Shown: positions 40,856-51,887, counted from the first letter of the stretch. The stretch: 64,000 bases of DNA from Edaphobacter modestus (GCF_004217555.1 NZ_SHKW01000008.1:124001-188000), one strand, 5' to 3'. Notes: a model not told the origin generated them from the letters alone. Numbers and translations are program-made.

Positions 40856-42115
40856 CGAAGAAATCCGCAGCCAAGGAAGCCTAGGTGCCGGTTGGATCCA
40901 TCGTCTTCCTCATGCTTGATCGCATTCAATTATCCTAGCTCCGCGTCTGGATATCGCGGCGGGATCATGGGTAACTCATTGATCGATATAAGGTTGCGTC
41001 ATTGACGTCTCTATGCCGTTGAATCACACGTTTAGAAGTCGCTGACCTTCAGTTTCAGGTAGTGATGGTGGCCTTCTGCGTGATGATGGTGGCCTTCTCT
41101 GCAAAGGATGGGTATGAATCCTAAACCGGATCGAACAGCCGCCGCCGGCCTTTTCAGGGCCTTTTGTTGATCGCTCTAACCACCTGAAATCAGCGGGTGT
41201 TATTGATGAGGAACAATTTAGGACCCTGATAAAGTGGGATAAAGGAGGCGATTTTGGTACGTTTTAATATCTGTGGTGTGCGCTATTGTACCTGCCCCCC
41301 GGTGACCGCCGTTATTTCTCTAACCTCAACTCGCGATTCGATAAGCTCCGTAGGGGCCGGGGCTGTTGTGCCGACATCTCTAGGTGCGGTTTCGTTGATA
41401 AAAAAGGCCAATTTGTTATGTTAGGCGGATCGGGCGGATACACTGACGACGCCGGAGTTGATTGTGTTCTCGCGCACCGAGTACTCCCCAGCAGCACCAT
41501 ACACGACGCGCGATACGGGATCCAGGCCTCTCAACAAGAGAGACTCCGCAAGTCTTGTGCACCTAAGATAGAAAAGTAGCTGGTGGAGATGTGTACTTTT
41601 GCTCGCGGTTTACCAGCGCGTGGCGAAGGTTGGATTCGAAACTATAAGGTCCCATGCGGTTGAAGCGAGGTAGAACCGGCGCGTGCTTTCTAACTTTGGA
41701 AAGAAATCACCCTGGTGGAGGGCTTGTCATGTCCAGGGAAGAGTTCGAATCAGATTGGATCGGTTGAGAAAATGAAGGCAGAGCTGACGTCTCTCTAGAT
41801 AGAGGCCATCGTGCCACCCACGGTCCAACCGGGTGCCACGGTCCCGCAGGCATTCGCGGCAGGTGTAAACGGCATCAAGAGCCGAACCCGGCCCATAATC
41901 GGTTCAAGAACTTCACATCTGCCGCCATCACAAGCATCAGTTAGCCTTGAGTCAACTACGGCTCAAAGACCAGGCTGCGCCAGCGATCTGGAATGCAGTG
42001 CTTTGCTGCTTAGCTATTAGAAGCGTCGCTTCTTCGCTATCACCTAATACACTTTTGCTATTTGCAACAGAGCCCGAAATCAAACAGTGAATCTTTCTGA
42101 GACGTGCAGCTGCCT
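40856..42115. other. 1.26-kb gene-poor stretch
   Basis: No convincing gene. A partial tandem (GATGGTGGCCTTCT twice, 41066-41097) and a short frame 41254-41424 (TTG start, GGAGG 5 bases upstream, 56 residues, beginning LVRFNICGVRYCTCPP) are the only signals; the latter is weak. Looks like decayed accessory DNA between plasmid core and the catabolic island. Confidence 0.4.
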
Positions 42116-44218
42116 TTACCGTGGCAGCGCAAGCGCATCGAGCACCACAGATTTTGTCAGAAGTTCTGGCAACACATGTGGACTGGTATCGGCGCTCGCC
42201 TGATACAGCACGTAAGTGGGTACGCCACTACGACGGAGCTCGGTCAATATAGTGGTTATCTGCGGATCATATTGCGTCCAGTCGGCCTTCAGCAGAGTCA
42301 TGTGGCGCGCGGCAAACTCGTCCTGAACTTCCTTTGACCGCAACACGAGCCTCTCGTTGACCTGGCAGCTCAAGCACCATGCTGCCGTAAAGTCGATGAA
42401 GACAGGATGGCCAGTTGCGCGAGCCTGCTCTAGTGCTTGCTTAGAATAAGGCTGCCACTCCGCAACGATATCCTTGGGTCGGTGTAAAGGTAGATAAAGT
42501 CCGAGAAGGGCGATGAGTGTCGCGGCGATCGTGCCCTTCCTTTGCGCCGGCCATTTGCCAAGGCACCAACCTGCGATTGCAAGTGCAAGAAAGCATGCCA
42601 GGAGCATGGAGATGCGATAGACACTAAGCGTTGCATTGGTGCCGGAGATGAAGAGCCGTCCGTACACATATGTCAGCCAGATTACCGTCAAGAAAAAGAC
42701 CGCGGCGGTCGCCTGTTTGAAGGTCTCCATCCACGCGCCAGGACGAGGAAGAAGGCGCGAGAGTTGTGGTTGAAAGCTGAGCAAGAGATATGGCGCAGCC
42801 AAACCAAGGGCAAGCGCACTGAAGATGGCGAACGTCATTGTAGGAGACTGAGTCAATGCAAAGCCGATTGCCACTCCCATCAGAGGTCCCGTGCACGGGG
42901 TCGCGACCACGGTTGCAAGAACGCCCGTGAAGAAAGTGCCCGCAAATCCTGACTTTTGTGCAAGTCCGCCGCCGGCGCTCGTCAACGAAAGTCCAATGTC
43001 GAACTGACCTGCCAGAGAGAGGGAAAAAAAGAAGAGTCCACTTGCGAGCAGAACCACGAAGACAGGCGATTGCAGCTGAAATCCCCAGCCTGCCTGGCTG
43101 CCGCCCGCCCTCAATACAAGAAGCGTCGCAACAATCGCCCAGAACGACACAAGGATGCCGGCGGTGTAAATCGCGCCATGTGCGCGCAATTGGCGGCGCT
43201 CCTCGCCCGATACAGAAACCAGGGCGAGCCCTTTCAGAAAGAGCACGGGGAAGACACAGGGCATCAGATTCAGGATTACCCCGCCCACAAACGCCAAAGC
43301 GATTGCTCCTATTGCAGTGAGCGGAGTTCCCTGTCGAGTGGAAGAGTTTTCCTTGTTCTTGATGGGAACTTCACCAGGCGCGACCGCGGCTTGAACCTCA
43401 AACGCCGTTCCGTTTCCGAGCGTTACAATTCCGTGCAACCGGTCTGGCAATGTGGTCAGATCTTCTGCACGCTTCAGCCGAATGCTCACTCCATCAGGAA
43501 GCGGTTCTGAGACCTGATTCGCCGCATTAACAATTTGACCGGAGTCGTACGGATAGAATTCGGCGTGTGATTGCGATATGCCTGTTGCCAGAACGACGAC
43601 CATGTCCTGCTTCCCAGCAATCACCTTTGCATTCATACCTGCCGGCAGCTGCTTCGGGATGGAAGCCACTGCCTGAGATAACACAGCATTTCTGGTCGCC
43701 TGCGCGCCCGGACCAACAGTGACGTCAAGCCCAAGTTGCGCTTTACCGGGCACGCAAATTTCACGACACACAAGCCAGCGCACACTGGCGCCCAGATGAG
43801 CAGGACGGGGTTTTACGTTGGAAGCGGCATTGATCTGAATAGGAAAGATGACGCTGTTCTCATACCCGAAATCAGTGAGAGGCCCGAGCGGCAATCTAGT
43901 TGGCGCAGGAAATTGCATAGCACCGGCTGTGATTCCATCGGGAAGGTCCCACGTGACGCGGGGAGGTTGACCAGAATCGCCTGCATTAATCCAATAGACA
44001 TGCCAATGATCTTCTGGAGTCAAATGAAGGCCGGCCTGAAGTAAGCCTCCTGGAGCAATCGTTTGACTATCGAAGACCAGCTCAACAGTGATATGCGGCG
44101 CATGCACCGGTCCCGGCCCGCCATCGCTTACCGAAGGCATCTGTGCGGTTGACAAAGCGGAGAGACCCAACACAGAGGGAAAAACCAGAATGACCCATGC
44201 GAAGATGCGTGTTCTCAT
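42116..44218 (-). CDS. DsbD/ScsB-type thiol:disulfide interchange protein
   Basis: 700 residues from ATG 44218. Signal peptide, then a periplasmic DsbD N-terminal-like domain with VCREIC (150-155). A membrane domain of about eight helices follows, with the redox cysteines in NLMPCVFPV and VVATPCTGP, then a C-terminal thioredoxin domain with AAWCLSCQ. It carries reducing electrons from cytoplasmic thioredoxin to periplasmic partners. A double-thioredoxin secreted protein lies 5.4 kb to the right (49604), a possible partner. Convergent with the plasmid side, divergent from the rest of the island. Confidence 0.85.
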   Translation of the reverse strand: MRTRIFAWVILVFPSVLGLSALSTAQMPSVSDGGPGPVHAPHITVELVFDSQTIAPGGLLQAGLHLTPEDHWHVYWINAGDSGQPPRVTWDLPDGITAGAMQFPAPTRLPLGPLTDFGYENSVIFPIQINAASNVKPRPAHLGASVRWLVCREICVPGKAQLGLDVTVGPGAQATRNAVLSQAVASIPKQLPAGMNAKVIAGKQDMVVVLATGISQSHAEFYPYDSGQIVNAANQVSEPLPDGVSIRLKRAEDLTTLPDRLHGIVTLGNGTAFEVQAAVAPGEVPIKNKENSSTRQGTPLTAIGAIALAFVGGVILNLMPCVFPVLFLKGLALVSVSGEERRQLRAHGAIYTAGILVSFWAIVATLLVLRAGGSQAGWGFQLQSPVFVVLLASGLFFFSLSLAGQFDIGLSLTSAGGGLAQKSGFAGTFFTGVLATVVATPCTGPLMGVAIGFALTQSPTMTFAIFSALALGLAAPYLLLSFQPQLSRLLPRPGAWMETFKQATAAVFFLTVIWLTYVYGRLFISGTNATLSVYRISMLLACFLALAIAGWCLGKWPAQRKGTIAATLIALLGLYLPLHRPKDIVAEWQPYSKQALEQARATGHPVFIDFTAAWCLSCQVNERLVLRSKEVQDEFAARHMTLLKADWTQYDPQITTILTELRRSGVPTYVLYQASADTSPHVLPELLTKSVVLDALALPR

Positions 44219-44621
44219 GGTTAGCGATTGAATCACGCAGAAGATGCATATGGGAAGCCTATTTTCACGCGATCACCGATTTTATTGTAACTTCGTAGTA
44301 AATCTGCGAGCGGAAAGGAACACCCTGCATATCGGAAATTTTAATGATTTGAGCGTAGATCAAACAAATTGCAGTAGACTGCCGGATCCCAATAAGGGAT
44401 GAATCAAGAGCGGCACTGCAGGATTGAACCTAGGCCGCCAGCAATATAGTTGGTGCTGCGAGACAGCCCCTTACGCAGTATCGTCAGGAACGCGCTCCGG
44501 CCGCCTTCTCATAGCTCAGGCCAGACGCTATGGCTGCCGTCGTCTGTGAGGAACAGGCTGCCGTCCTTCCGTCTCTGACCGCTACACACTTCTACACCCC
44601 ACTAGGTTCTAATCGATCGAT
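44219..44621. other. 403-bp gap
   Basis: AT-rich at 44270-44400, then GC-rich. Should hold the DsbD promoter, read leftward, and the end of the ROK gene. No RNA gene or repeat recognised. Confidence 0.4.
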
Positions 44622-45845
44622 CTAGGTAGCACCTTCGCTGAGGATCAAAGCGGCGGCTGCGCGCAAGCGAGTGTTGTTGCCATTATCCGTGCAGCGAATA
44701 ATTGGTATTGTTGCAATCGACTTGCGACGCAATTCCGTTTCGACGATCGGCCCGATAAGATTCCACTGAACAGCTAGGTCACCTACGACAACAATCTCTC
44801 GCGGCGCGAGTCCTGAAAGAAGTATTCGCATGCCCCTACCCAAATGGATCGCGCTGCGGGTTAAAGATTTCAAGGCATTGGCCTCCTTTTTGTCGGCACG
44901 GTTAAGCAACTGCTCAAATGTCTGCGCAGCATTCCGTCCAGCAAGTTCACGATGATAGCGGAGACTCGCTGTATTTGAGGCTAGCGTCTCCCAGCAGCCA
45001 CGGTTGCCGCATGCACAAAGCTTTCCACCCTCGGTTTGAAGTTGTACGTGGCCAAATTCTCCGGCCATTCCCTGATAGCCCCGCAGAATTTTTCCATTCA
45101 CATAGATACTGATCGCTATACCCTCAGAGACATTTACGATGACCAGTCCGTCGTTGGCATCGCTATTGCCTAGCCATATCTCCGCCAGTGCGCAGGCGTT
45201 CGCAACGTTATCCATTCGGACCGGCAAACCTGTTACGGATTCGAGTTCCGCCTGAAGGTTCTCTACCGGCCACTTCAGTCGTGGGGCGAATATAGTGCTG
45301 CTGGAACGGGGATTAATTCGCCCAGGAAGACAAATACCTATTCCCACAAATGATTTTTCTTCATGCTCCGCTATAAGCGCATTGATGGAGTTGCATATAG
45401 ATGCAACAGCTTTGCGCGGATGCCGAGGTGGAACGATTATCTTTTGTGTTCTGATTTTTCCGGAAAGATCGACCACGGCAGCGGTGATTCGCTCTGGATG
45501 AATATCGAGCGCAATGACGCTACGCCGCTCATCGAGTTGAATGAGTATAGGCCTACGCCCCCTTGGGCTTTGGCTAGCTGGCCCCTCAAATAACCATCCC
45601 TGGCTTATTAAGCCTTCAACAATGAGTGAGACGGTGCTAGCCTGCAAATTACTCTTACGCGCCAGGTCGGCCCGAGATATCGGCTGGGATGTGCGAACGA
45701 GATTGAAGATGAAATTCCGATTGATCTCCCTTGGCGTTCGATTTGTAGCAGGCTGCCTCTTCTCTCCCGCTCGATCTGTGGATACATGTTTTCGCATACT
45801 AAGCATACTAACCAGCTGTTTCAGTTCAAGCCCTTTAAAACTCAT
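44622..45845 (-). CDS. ROK-family transcriptional regulator
   Basis: 407 residues from ATG 45845 (several in-frame starts; none has a clear ribosome site). N-terminal winged helix (REINRNFIFNLVRTSQPISR, ADLARKSNLQASTVSLIVEG), then the ROK sugar-kinase-like domain with GIGICLPGRI, MAGEFGHVQL and the zinc motif CACGNRGCWE. NagC/Mlc-type proteins bind DNA in the absence of sugar effector. It lies divergent from the large TonB-dependent receptor gene with 276 bp between, so it probably controls uptake and the glycoside genes that follow. Confidence 0.85.
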   Translation of the reverse strand: MSFKGLELKQLVSMLSMRKHVSTDRAGEKRQPATNRTPREINRNFIFNLVRTSQPISRADLARKSNLQASTVSLIVEGLISQGWLFEGPASQSPRGRRPILIQLDERRSVIALDIHPERITAAVVDLSGKIRTQKIIVPPRHPRKAVASICNSINALIAEHEEKSFVGIGICLPGRINPRSSSTIFAPRLKWPVENLQAELESVTGLPVRMDNVANACALAEIWLGNSDANDGLVIVNVSEGIAISIYVNGKILRGYQGMAGEFGHVQLQTEGGKLCACGNRGCWETLASNTASLRYHRELAGRNAAQTFEQLLNRADKKEANALKSLTRSAIHLGRGMRILLSGLAPREIVVVGDLAVQWNLIGPIVETELRRKSIATIPIIRCTDNGNNTRLRAAAALILSEGAT

Positions 45846-46121
45846 GGAGCCATACCGCGACTTCAATGAAGTTCCGACCTCAAATTCAGAATCGGGGTAT
45901 TTTAGCGGGAAACTGGATGACTTCAGTATCTCCTGACTGGGAAAACGGACAATTTCGACGTCGCCTTATTTTCTTCTTGCCTTTTCTAGCAACTCCGAAT
46001 TAAAGTGACCCGCGCTACAAGAACAACGGATTTTAATCCTTGAGTTCTGAATAGACCGAAGCGTCTATGTCTCGCGGAAGTCAGATGTCTGTTCGCAGCA
46101 GTACGAGTTTGGAGACTAACA

Positions 46122-49100
46122 GTGAAAATTTTGCGAGTACAAGTACATCGTGCAACGTTGTTTTTGCTAATAATTATTGGGGTTTTACTTCCACAAATCG
46201 CTTTCTCCCAACTATTGCAAGGCACACTCAATGGCACTGTTACCGATACTGGACACGCATCAATTCCAGAGGCGACAGTGACGGTAGTCAACGATGCAAC
46301 ATCCGTCACACGTACTACAACAACGGGGGGAGGCGGAGACTTCTCCATCGTGACGTTGCAACCCGGGACTTACACCCTCACCGTATCGGCCTCAGGTTTT
46401 CAAGGCTATAAACAAACCGGCGTGGTGGTGAAGGCAAATGAGGTAGCTCATATTGACGTCGGACTTTCAGTCGGTGGCGTAACTCAGAGCATTACCGTTT
46501 CGTCACAGGCGGCAGCTCTTCAGACGGACCGTTCCGATGTGCACACTGATATAAGCGCAAATCAGCTCAGCAGTCTCCCTCTTGCGCTAGGGCGGAACTA
46601 TCAGTTGGCTCTCGCCGTCGTAACCCCTGGCGTTTCACCGCCCCAAAGCAGCGGCTCGTTCAGTGCGAATCCAAGTCGCGCAGTCGGCTATTCGGTTAAT
46701 GGCGTCAGCGCTGTTACCAATACAACACGCATCGACGGTACCAGTTCTACAGACTACAACGCTCCGGACAAACCGATGTATAGCCCTGCGTTAGAAGCTA
46801 TCGAGAACATCAATGTAGTAACAAACTCGCCCGACGCAGAACAGGGGATAGCTGGCGGTGCTGCCGTCAATTTGACAACCAAGACCGGCACGGGGCAGTT
46901 ACATGGCTCGATCTTCGAATACCATACCGATCAGCATTTGCTGGCTTATTCGTGGATCGGCAACAGCACACAACCCAAGCCAAAGTACATCAACAACCAG
47001 TTTGGCGGCACAATCGGTGGCCCCCTTAAAAAGGATAAACTGTTTTATTTTCTGAGCTATCAGGGGACGTACGTCACTATCGGCACCACTCTCTTTGCAC
47101 AAAATCCTACAGCGGCGATGAAAGCAGGGGATCTCTCGGCATCACCTACCCCTATCTATGATCCGGCAACGGGGAATCCGGATGGATCTGGTAGAACTCC
47201 TTTTCCTGGAAATAGAATTCCTACGGCGCGTATAGACCCAGGTGTTCTAGCTGTTCTGAACTTTGCGCCGCTACCAGATCCAAATACCCCAGGCACGGGA
47301 ACCTTGGGGCTCGCACAGAACTATCGCAGCACAGGCAATAGCAGCTCTAAACAAGATCAGTTTGATACCAAACTGTTTTATAACGTGAACAGTAAACTCA
47401 GTACTTTTGTTCGATTCGGCCTTAATAAAGTGAGCTGGATTAATCCGCAGCAGTACGGCATGCTTGGCGGACCCGCGTATAGCCCTTCGAATACTGCCAC
47501 CGGCACCGGCGTTGGAATGATTTACAGCGGCACAATTTCGGCAACGTATATCTTCACGCCTCATCTTATTGTCGATGCCAATTACGGCTATACACGCAAT
47601 AATGCTGATGGAACACAGCAGTTACTCGACCAGAATCTTGGCTACACACTGCTTGGCATTCCAGGACTTCAGAGCAGCAATAAAGCTGAATGGGGGCTGC
47701 CCGTGCTTGCGATTGATGGTTTCGGGGGGACGGCTGCAAATCTGCCGGAAGCGACAATCGGTCCGGCCAACAACTTCCAGCCGCAATTTCTTAGAAATGC
47801 CGAAAAGGAGTACGTAGGCAATCTCACCTTTGTCAAAGGCTCCCATAATATTCGCGGAGGCCTTGATTTTACGCAGCAGCATGAAACCGAAATAGTGGAA
47901 CAAGCCACGTTTTGCAACTACTGCGCAGGCTCCGGTGGCTTCCAATTTTCACAGGGAGCAACCCAACTGAAAGGTGGCCCTGCAGGCAACGACTATAACG
48001 CCTTTGCCTCATTCTTGCTAGGTCTCCCCTCAAATGCCGGTAAGGTCACCCTCATCCCTCCGCAATATCGTGAATTTGCCCACATATTGGGAGCCTACGT
48101 ACGTGATCAATGGCAGGTTAACCGAAAGCTTTCGCTCACCTTTGGAACACGTTGGACTTATTATCCTTTTGCTGATCGAGGTGATCGCGGCATGGAATAT
48201 CTGGATGCAGCGTCAAATCGCATGATCATCTGCGGACTCAACGGCATACCTAAAAACTGCGGCATTACAAAGAACGATAAGCGCTTTGAGCCGCGCGTCG
48301 GCGCCGCTTACAAAATAAACGATACGACTGTAGTGCGCGGAGGATTCGGATTGAGCACCGATCCTACAAACATCGGCGGAGTTCTGGGAAATCGGCAAAA
48401 CTATCCCGACATCGTTGCATCAACTCTAACGGCACCAAATAGCTTTTCTTATGCCACGACGCTTCGTACGGGATTGCCACCGGTTGTCGCCCCCGACTAT
48501 TCATCGGGCAGCGTGGCTGTACCGAAGACCGCTGGCGTTTTCACCGTCGACAACAATACATTTGTACGTGGCTATATTGAATCGTTCAACGTGACTCTTG
48601 AGCAACAGATGAAAGGAGATTGGCTTACTTCTATTGCATATGTCGGCACACGATCGATCAATCCAATTTCGACGATTAATGCGAATTGGTCGCCTATTGG
48701 AACAGGTTCTGCTGGCCAGGTCCTAAACGTACTCTCCGGCCGTACAGGCAGCACCAATACGATCGGCACCTTCGGAAATAGCAAGTATGACGCTCTACAG
48801 ATGCGTGCGTCTCATGCCTTTGCTCGTGGGTATGGGGTAACTGCTACGTATACCTTCGCTAAGGGCATAGGCTACACATCTCAAGTGGCCATTCCCAGCT
48901 TCTATTACTTGAATCGCGGTAATCTCTCCAGTCTTGCAAGACATACGGTGGGAGTTGCGCTAACGCTCTCTAGTCCTTTTGGCAAAAATGGCAAGTTCCT
49001 GCATAACGGAATTGGCGATATCCTCCTTCGAGGATGGCAGTTCCAGGCAATTTCTACACTACGTAGCGGCACGCCGTTCACTGTAACTGCCTCCAATACA

Positions 49101-49481
49101 ACCTTAAATGCGATCGGGTCAAATCAATTTGCTGATTGCATAGGGCCACTGCGTAAGCTCCGGAGTGTCAATCAGTGGTACGACAAATCTGCTTTTGCCA
49201 ATCCAACACCGGGAAGATTCGGTACGTGCCCGACAAATAATTTGTGGGGTCCCGGCTTAATCAACGTAGACACCGGCTTGGCACGCACATTTCACCTATA
49301 TGAGCGATTCAATCTGGAGGCACGGGGCCAACTGTTCAATACCTCTAACACACCTCATCATGCTAATCCGACCAGCAGTCTTACCAGCAGTGCATTCATG
49401 CAGGCCAGAGGAATAGCCAACTCTGGAAGAGATGGCATCGATCAAAGAACTGCACAATTCAGTCTAAGGCTAAGTTTCTGA
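46122..49481 (+). CDS. TonB-dependent receptor, Oar-like
   Basis: 1119 residues, GTG start with GGAG 7 bases upstream. Signal peptide (ATLFLLIIIGVLLPQIAFS), a carboxypeptidase-regulatory-like beta domain (about 36-115: GTLNGTVTDTGHASIPEATV), a plug domain (VNGVSAVTNTTRIDG, GGAAVNLTTKTGTGQLHGSI) and a barrel ending in an aromatic strand (RTAQFSLRLSF). This acidobacterial class takes up large carbohydrates or peptides. First gene of the rightward island controlled by the ROK regulator; no TonB box partner gene adjacent, but two TonB-family genes occur in the window. Confidence 0.9.
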   Translation: MKILRVQVHRATLFLLIIIGVLLPQIAFSQLLQGTLNGTVTDTGHASIPEATVTVVNDATSVTRTTTTGGGGDFSIVTLQPGTYTLTVSASGFQGYKQTGVVVKANEVAHIDVGLSVGGVTQSITVSSQAAALQTDRSDVHTDISANQLSSLPLALGRNYQLALAVVTPGVSPPQSSGSFSANPSRAVGYSVNGVSAVTNTTRIDGTSSTDYNAPDKPMYSPALEAIENINVVTNSPDAEQGIAGGAAVNLTTKTGTGQLHGSIFEYHTDQHLLAYSWIGNSTQPKPKYINNQFGGTIGGPLKKDKLFYFLSYQGTYVTIGTTLFAQNPTAAMKAGDLSASPTPIYDPATGNPDGSGRTPFPGNRIPTARIDPGVLAVLNFAPLPDPNTPGTGTLGLAQNYRSTGNSSSKQDQFDTKLFYNVNSKLSTFVRFGLNKVSWINPQQYGMLGGPAYSPSNTATGTGVGMIYSGTISATYIFTPHLIVDANYGYTRNNADGTQQLLDQNLGYTLLGIPGLQSSNKAEWGLPVLAIDGFGGTAANLPEATIGPANNFQPQFLRNAEKEYVGNLTFVKGSHNIRGGLDFTQQHETEIVEQATFCNYCAGSGGFQFSQGATQLKGGPAGNDYNAFASFLLGLPSNAGKVTLIPPQYREFAHILGAYVRDQWQVNRKLSLTFGTRWTYYPFADRGDRGMEYLDAASNRMIICGLNGIPKNCGITKNDKRFEPRVGAAYKINDTTVVRGGFGLSTDPTNIGGVLGNRQNYPDIVASTLTAPNSFSYATTLRTGLPPVVAPDYSSGSVAVPKTAGVFTVDNNTFVRGYIESFNVTLEQQMKGDWLTSIAYVGTRSINPISTINANWSPIGTGSAGQVLNVLSGRTGSTNTIGTFGNSKYDALQMRASHAFARGYGVTATYTFAKGIGYTSQVAIPSFYYLNRGNLSSLARHTVGVALTLSSPFGKNGKFLHNGIGDILLRGWQFQAISTLRSGTPFTVTASNTTLNAIGSNQFADCIGPLRKLRSVNQWYDKSAFANPTPGRFGTCPTNNLWGPGLINVDTGLARTFHLYERFNLEARGQLFNTSNTPHHANPTSSLTSSAFMQARGIANSGRDGIDQRTAQFSLRLSF

Positions 49482-49603
49482 CATCGAGGCTGAGCTTTCG
49501 CTATTCAGCTCGCATCGCTAGTTGATTTGTGTGTACTTCATTGCGCAATACACGCAATTCGCGAAGATCAACAAACCGGGAGCTTCTATAAAGGGGTCTA
49601 CCA

Positions 49604-50830
49604 ATGAAGCATAGAGATTGCTCGCAGCGAAAAACCATATCGAGCCACACACGCATCTGGATTCTGGTCGCATTCTGCGTGCTGGCGGTTCTAAATGCTC
49701 CGATCCATCTGTTGGGGCAAGACGACAGTGTTCATACTGGAGCCGATGTTCCGCCAGTTCTGAAAATTGGAGCGCATGCTCCAGACTTCACGTTGCCCGG
49801 CGTAGATGGTAAGACCCACAGCCTGAAAGATTATTCGGCCAGTAAGGTTCTGGTTGTGATCTTCAGTTGTGATCATTGCCCGGTTGCGCAGATGTACGAG
49901 CATCGCATCAAGCAACTGACGTCCGACTACAAGACTCGCAACGTTGCCGTAGTTGTGATCATGGGTAACGATCCGAAAGCAGTTCACTTCAGTGAAGAGG
50001 GATATACAGACGTAGGTGATTCGTTTGCGGACATGAAAATTCGGTCAGCGTACCGTAATTTCAACTACCCGTATCTTTATGACGGTGATACTCAGGCTGT
50101 AGCTCTAAAGTATGGCCCAACAGCAACACCGCACGCATTCGTCTTTGATCAGCAGCGAGTCCTGCAGTATGAGGGGCGGTTGGATAATAACGCGCGCGAA
50201 CAGCTTGCTACAAAACATGAGACACGCGACGCCATTGATGCCTTACTTGCGGATACTCCTGTTCACGTGCAAAGTACCCCGGCTGTAGGCTGCTCGACGA
50301 AGTGGGCTTACAAGGAAAAAGGGGCAGCCAGCGAGATTGCCGCTGGCGACCAGAAGCCAGTTACTGTAGAGGCCGTTTCAGCCGGTGAGTTGAAAGCCCT
50401 ACGTACCAATCAGGGCACAGGCAAACTCCTTCTTGTCAATTTCTGGGCAACATGGTGTGCGCCATGCATAGAAGAATTCCCGGAACTTCAGAAGATGGTA
50501 CGAATGTATGCGAAACGCAAATTGGATATTGTGACGGTGAGCCTGAACAGTCCGGACGAAAAGGGCTTTGTGCTTGATTTTCTCCAGAAGCAACATGCCA
50601 TCAATCGCAACCTTCAGTTCAGCGGTAACGATTCCGCAGATGCGGTGGCTGCATTTGGTCCTGACTGGAAGGGCGGAATGCCCTATACCGTTTTGATCGA
50701 CACCAGGGGAAATGTTCTCTTCAAAACGCAGGGAGGAATGGATCCGTTAGCAGTGAAGCGCGCACTTCTGAAGAATCTTCCTGATGATAAATACAACGGC
50801 CAACAAGCCTATTGGCAGAGCAGCTTCTGA
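49604..50830 (+). CDS. Secreted protein with two thioredoxin-like domains
   Basis: 408 residues; AAGGGG 8 bases before the ATG. N-terminal membrane anchor or signal (IWILVAFCVLAVLNAPI). Domain 1 (about 52-215) is AhpC/TSA-redoxin-like with FSCDHCPVAQ, the form seen in thiol-disulfide isomerase-like proteins. Domain 2 (about 250-400) is TlpA/ResA-like with FWATWCAPCIEEFPEL. Both keep CxxC. Likely reduced by the DsbD-type protein at 42.1 kb. Its place in a glycoside island suggests it keeps exported enzymes in the right redox state. Confidence 0.85.
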   Translation: MKHRDCSQRKTISSHTRIWILVAFCVLAVLNAPIHLLGQDDSVHTGADVPPVLKIGAHAPDFTLPGVDGKTHSLKDYSASKVLVVIFSCDHCPVAQMYEHRIKQLTSDYKTRNVAVVVIMGNDPKAVHFSEEGYTDVGDSFADMKIRSAYRNFNYPYLYDGDTQAVALKYGPTATPHAFVFDQQRVLQYEGRLDNNAREQLATKHETRDAIDALLADTPVHVQSTPAVGCSTKWAYKEKGAASEIAAGDQKPVTVEAVSAGELKALRTNQGTGKLLLVNFWATWCAPCIEEFPELQKMVRMYAKRKLDIVTVSLNSPDEKGFVLDFLQKQHAINRNLQFSGNDSADAVAAFGPDWKGGMPYTVLIDTRGNVLFKTQGGMDPLAVKRALLKNLPDDKYNGQQAYWQSSF

Positions 50831-50903
50831 CCGGCTAGGGGGGCGGATCACAGCCAAAATCTGCTTCCGCATTACACAACAGGTTTTTATGGAAAGGAAA
50901 CGA

Positions 50904-51887
50904 ATGGGTATCTCGAATGTGTCTGCAGCAATGTCAAGATCCGCGCGAACAACCTTGACAGCCTTGCTGGTCGCCGGCGCGCTCTGTGCCAGATCTAACT
51001 CCAGCTTCGCACAAAGCACACCCCAGCGTCCCAAAATTCTTGGTCTCGCGCATATTGCTCTCTTCGCGCATGACATGGATCAATCGCGTAAGTTCTACTC
51101 AGAATTTCTTGGGTTTGAAGAGGTCTACCCTCTGAAGAATCCAGACGGCTCACTTTCCATGTCCTTCTTCAAGGTCAACGATCATCAATACATCGAGCTG
51201 TCGCCTGAAAAGCAGCCAGACACCGATCGTCTGAGCCATATCTCATTCGAGACCGACAACATCGAAGCACTTCGCGCCTATCTAGCCTCCAAAGGTGTGA
51301 AGGTGCCGGATCAGGCGAAGCCGGTACGAGTTGGCAACCTTGCCTTCAACATCACCGATCCGGCGGGACATACCGTGGAGATGGTGCAGTACATGCCGGA
51401 GGGTGAAACGGAAAAGAATTACGGTAAACACCTGGGTCCAAACCGGATCTCAACTCACATGACCCATGTCGGCATCATCGTGAGCGACTTGGAACCTGAG
51501 TATAAATTTTATACCGAGGTACTTGGCTTCAAGGAGACATGGCGAGGAAGCTCGAATGGAACGGTGCTTTCGTGGATCAATCTGAAGGCGCCGGACAGCG
51601 ATGATTATGTCGAATTAATGCTGAATAAGCCCGAGCCTGCGCCGACAAAGCGCGGCACTGCGCATCACCTGTGTCTCGTAGTCCCGAATGTCAACCAGGC
51701 CGTTGCAAAGTTGAAGGCGACTTCCTACATGAAGGTCTATAGCAAAGACATCGACATTCACTTGGGTAAGAACCGTAAGCAGCAGGCTAATCTCTTCGAC
51801 CCGGACGGAACGCGGACTGAAGTCATGGAGCCCACGACGATCGATGGCAAGCCCACGCCGCCATCGAGCGCGCCGCCACCGCAGTAA
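50904..51887 (+). CDS. Secreted VOC/glyoxalase-fold protein, two domains
   Basis: 327 residues from ATG 50904, which has AAAGGA 6 bases upstream; another ATG lies at 50889. Signal peptide (LTALLVAGALCARSNSSFAQ). Two VOC modules: LGLAHIALFAHDMDQSRKFY to HTVEMVQYMPEG, and MTHVGIIVSDLEPEYKFYTE to GTRTEVMEP, each with His and Glu at the metal positions. VOC enzymes do isomerisation, epimerisation or C-C/C-O cleavage at a metal. In this setting it may act on a keto-sugar. Pro-rich tail. Confidence 0.8.
   Translation: MGISNVSAAMSRSARTTLTALLVAGALCARSNSSFAQSTPQRPKILGLAHIALFAHDMDQSRKFYSEFLGFEEVYPLKNPDGSLSMSFFKVNDHQYIELSPEKQPDTDRLSHISFETDNIEALRAYLASKGVKVPDQAKPVRVGNLAFNITDPAGHTVEMVQYMPEGETEKNYGKHLGPNRISTHMTHVGIIVSDLEPEYKFYTEVLGFKETWRGSSNGTVLSWINLKAPDSDDYVELMLNKPEPAPTKRGTAHHLCLVVPNVNQAVAKLKATSYMKVYSKDIDIHLGKNRKQQANLFDPDGTRTEVMEPTTIDGKPTPPSSAPPPQ

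Noticed and set aside
41286..41579. Rightward 97-residue frame with several cysteines
   Set aside because: TTG start without ribosome site, odd composition, an equally long antisense frame; no family.
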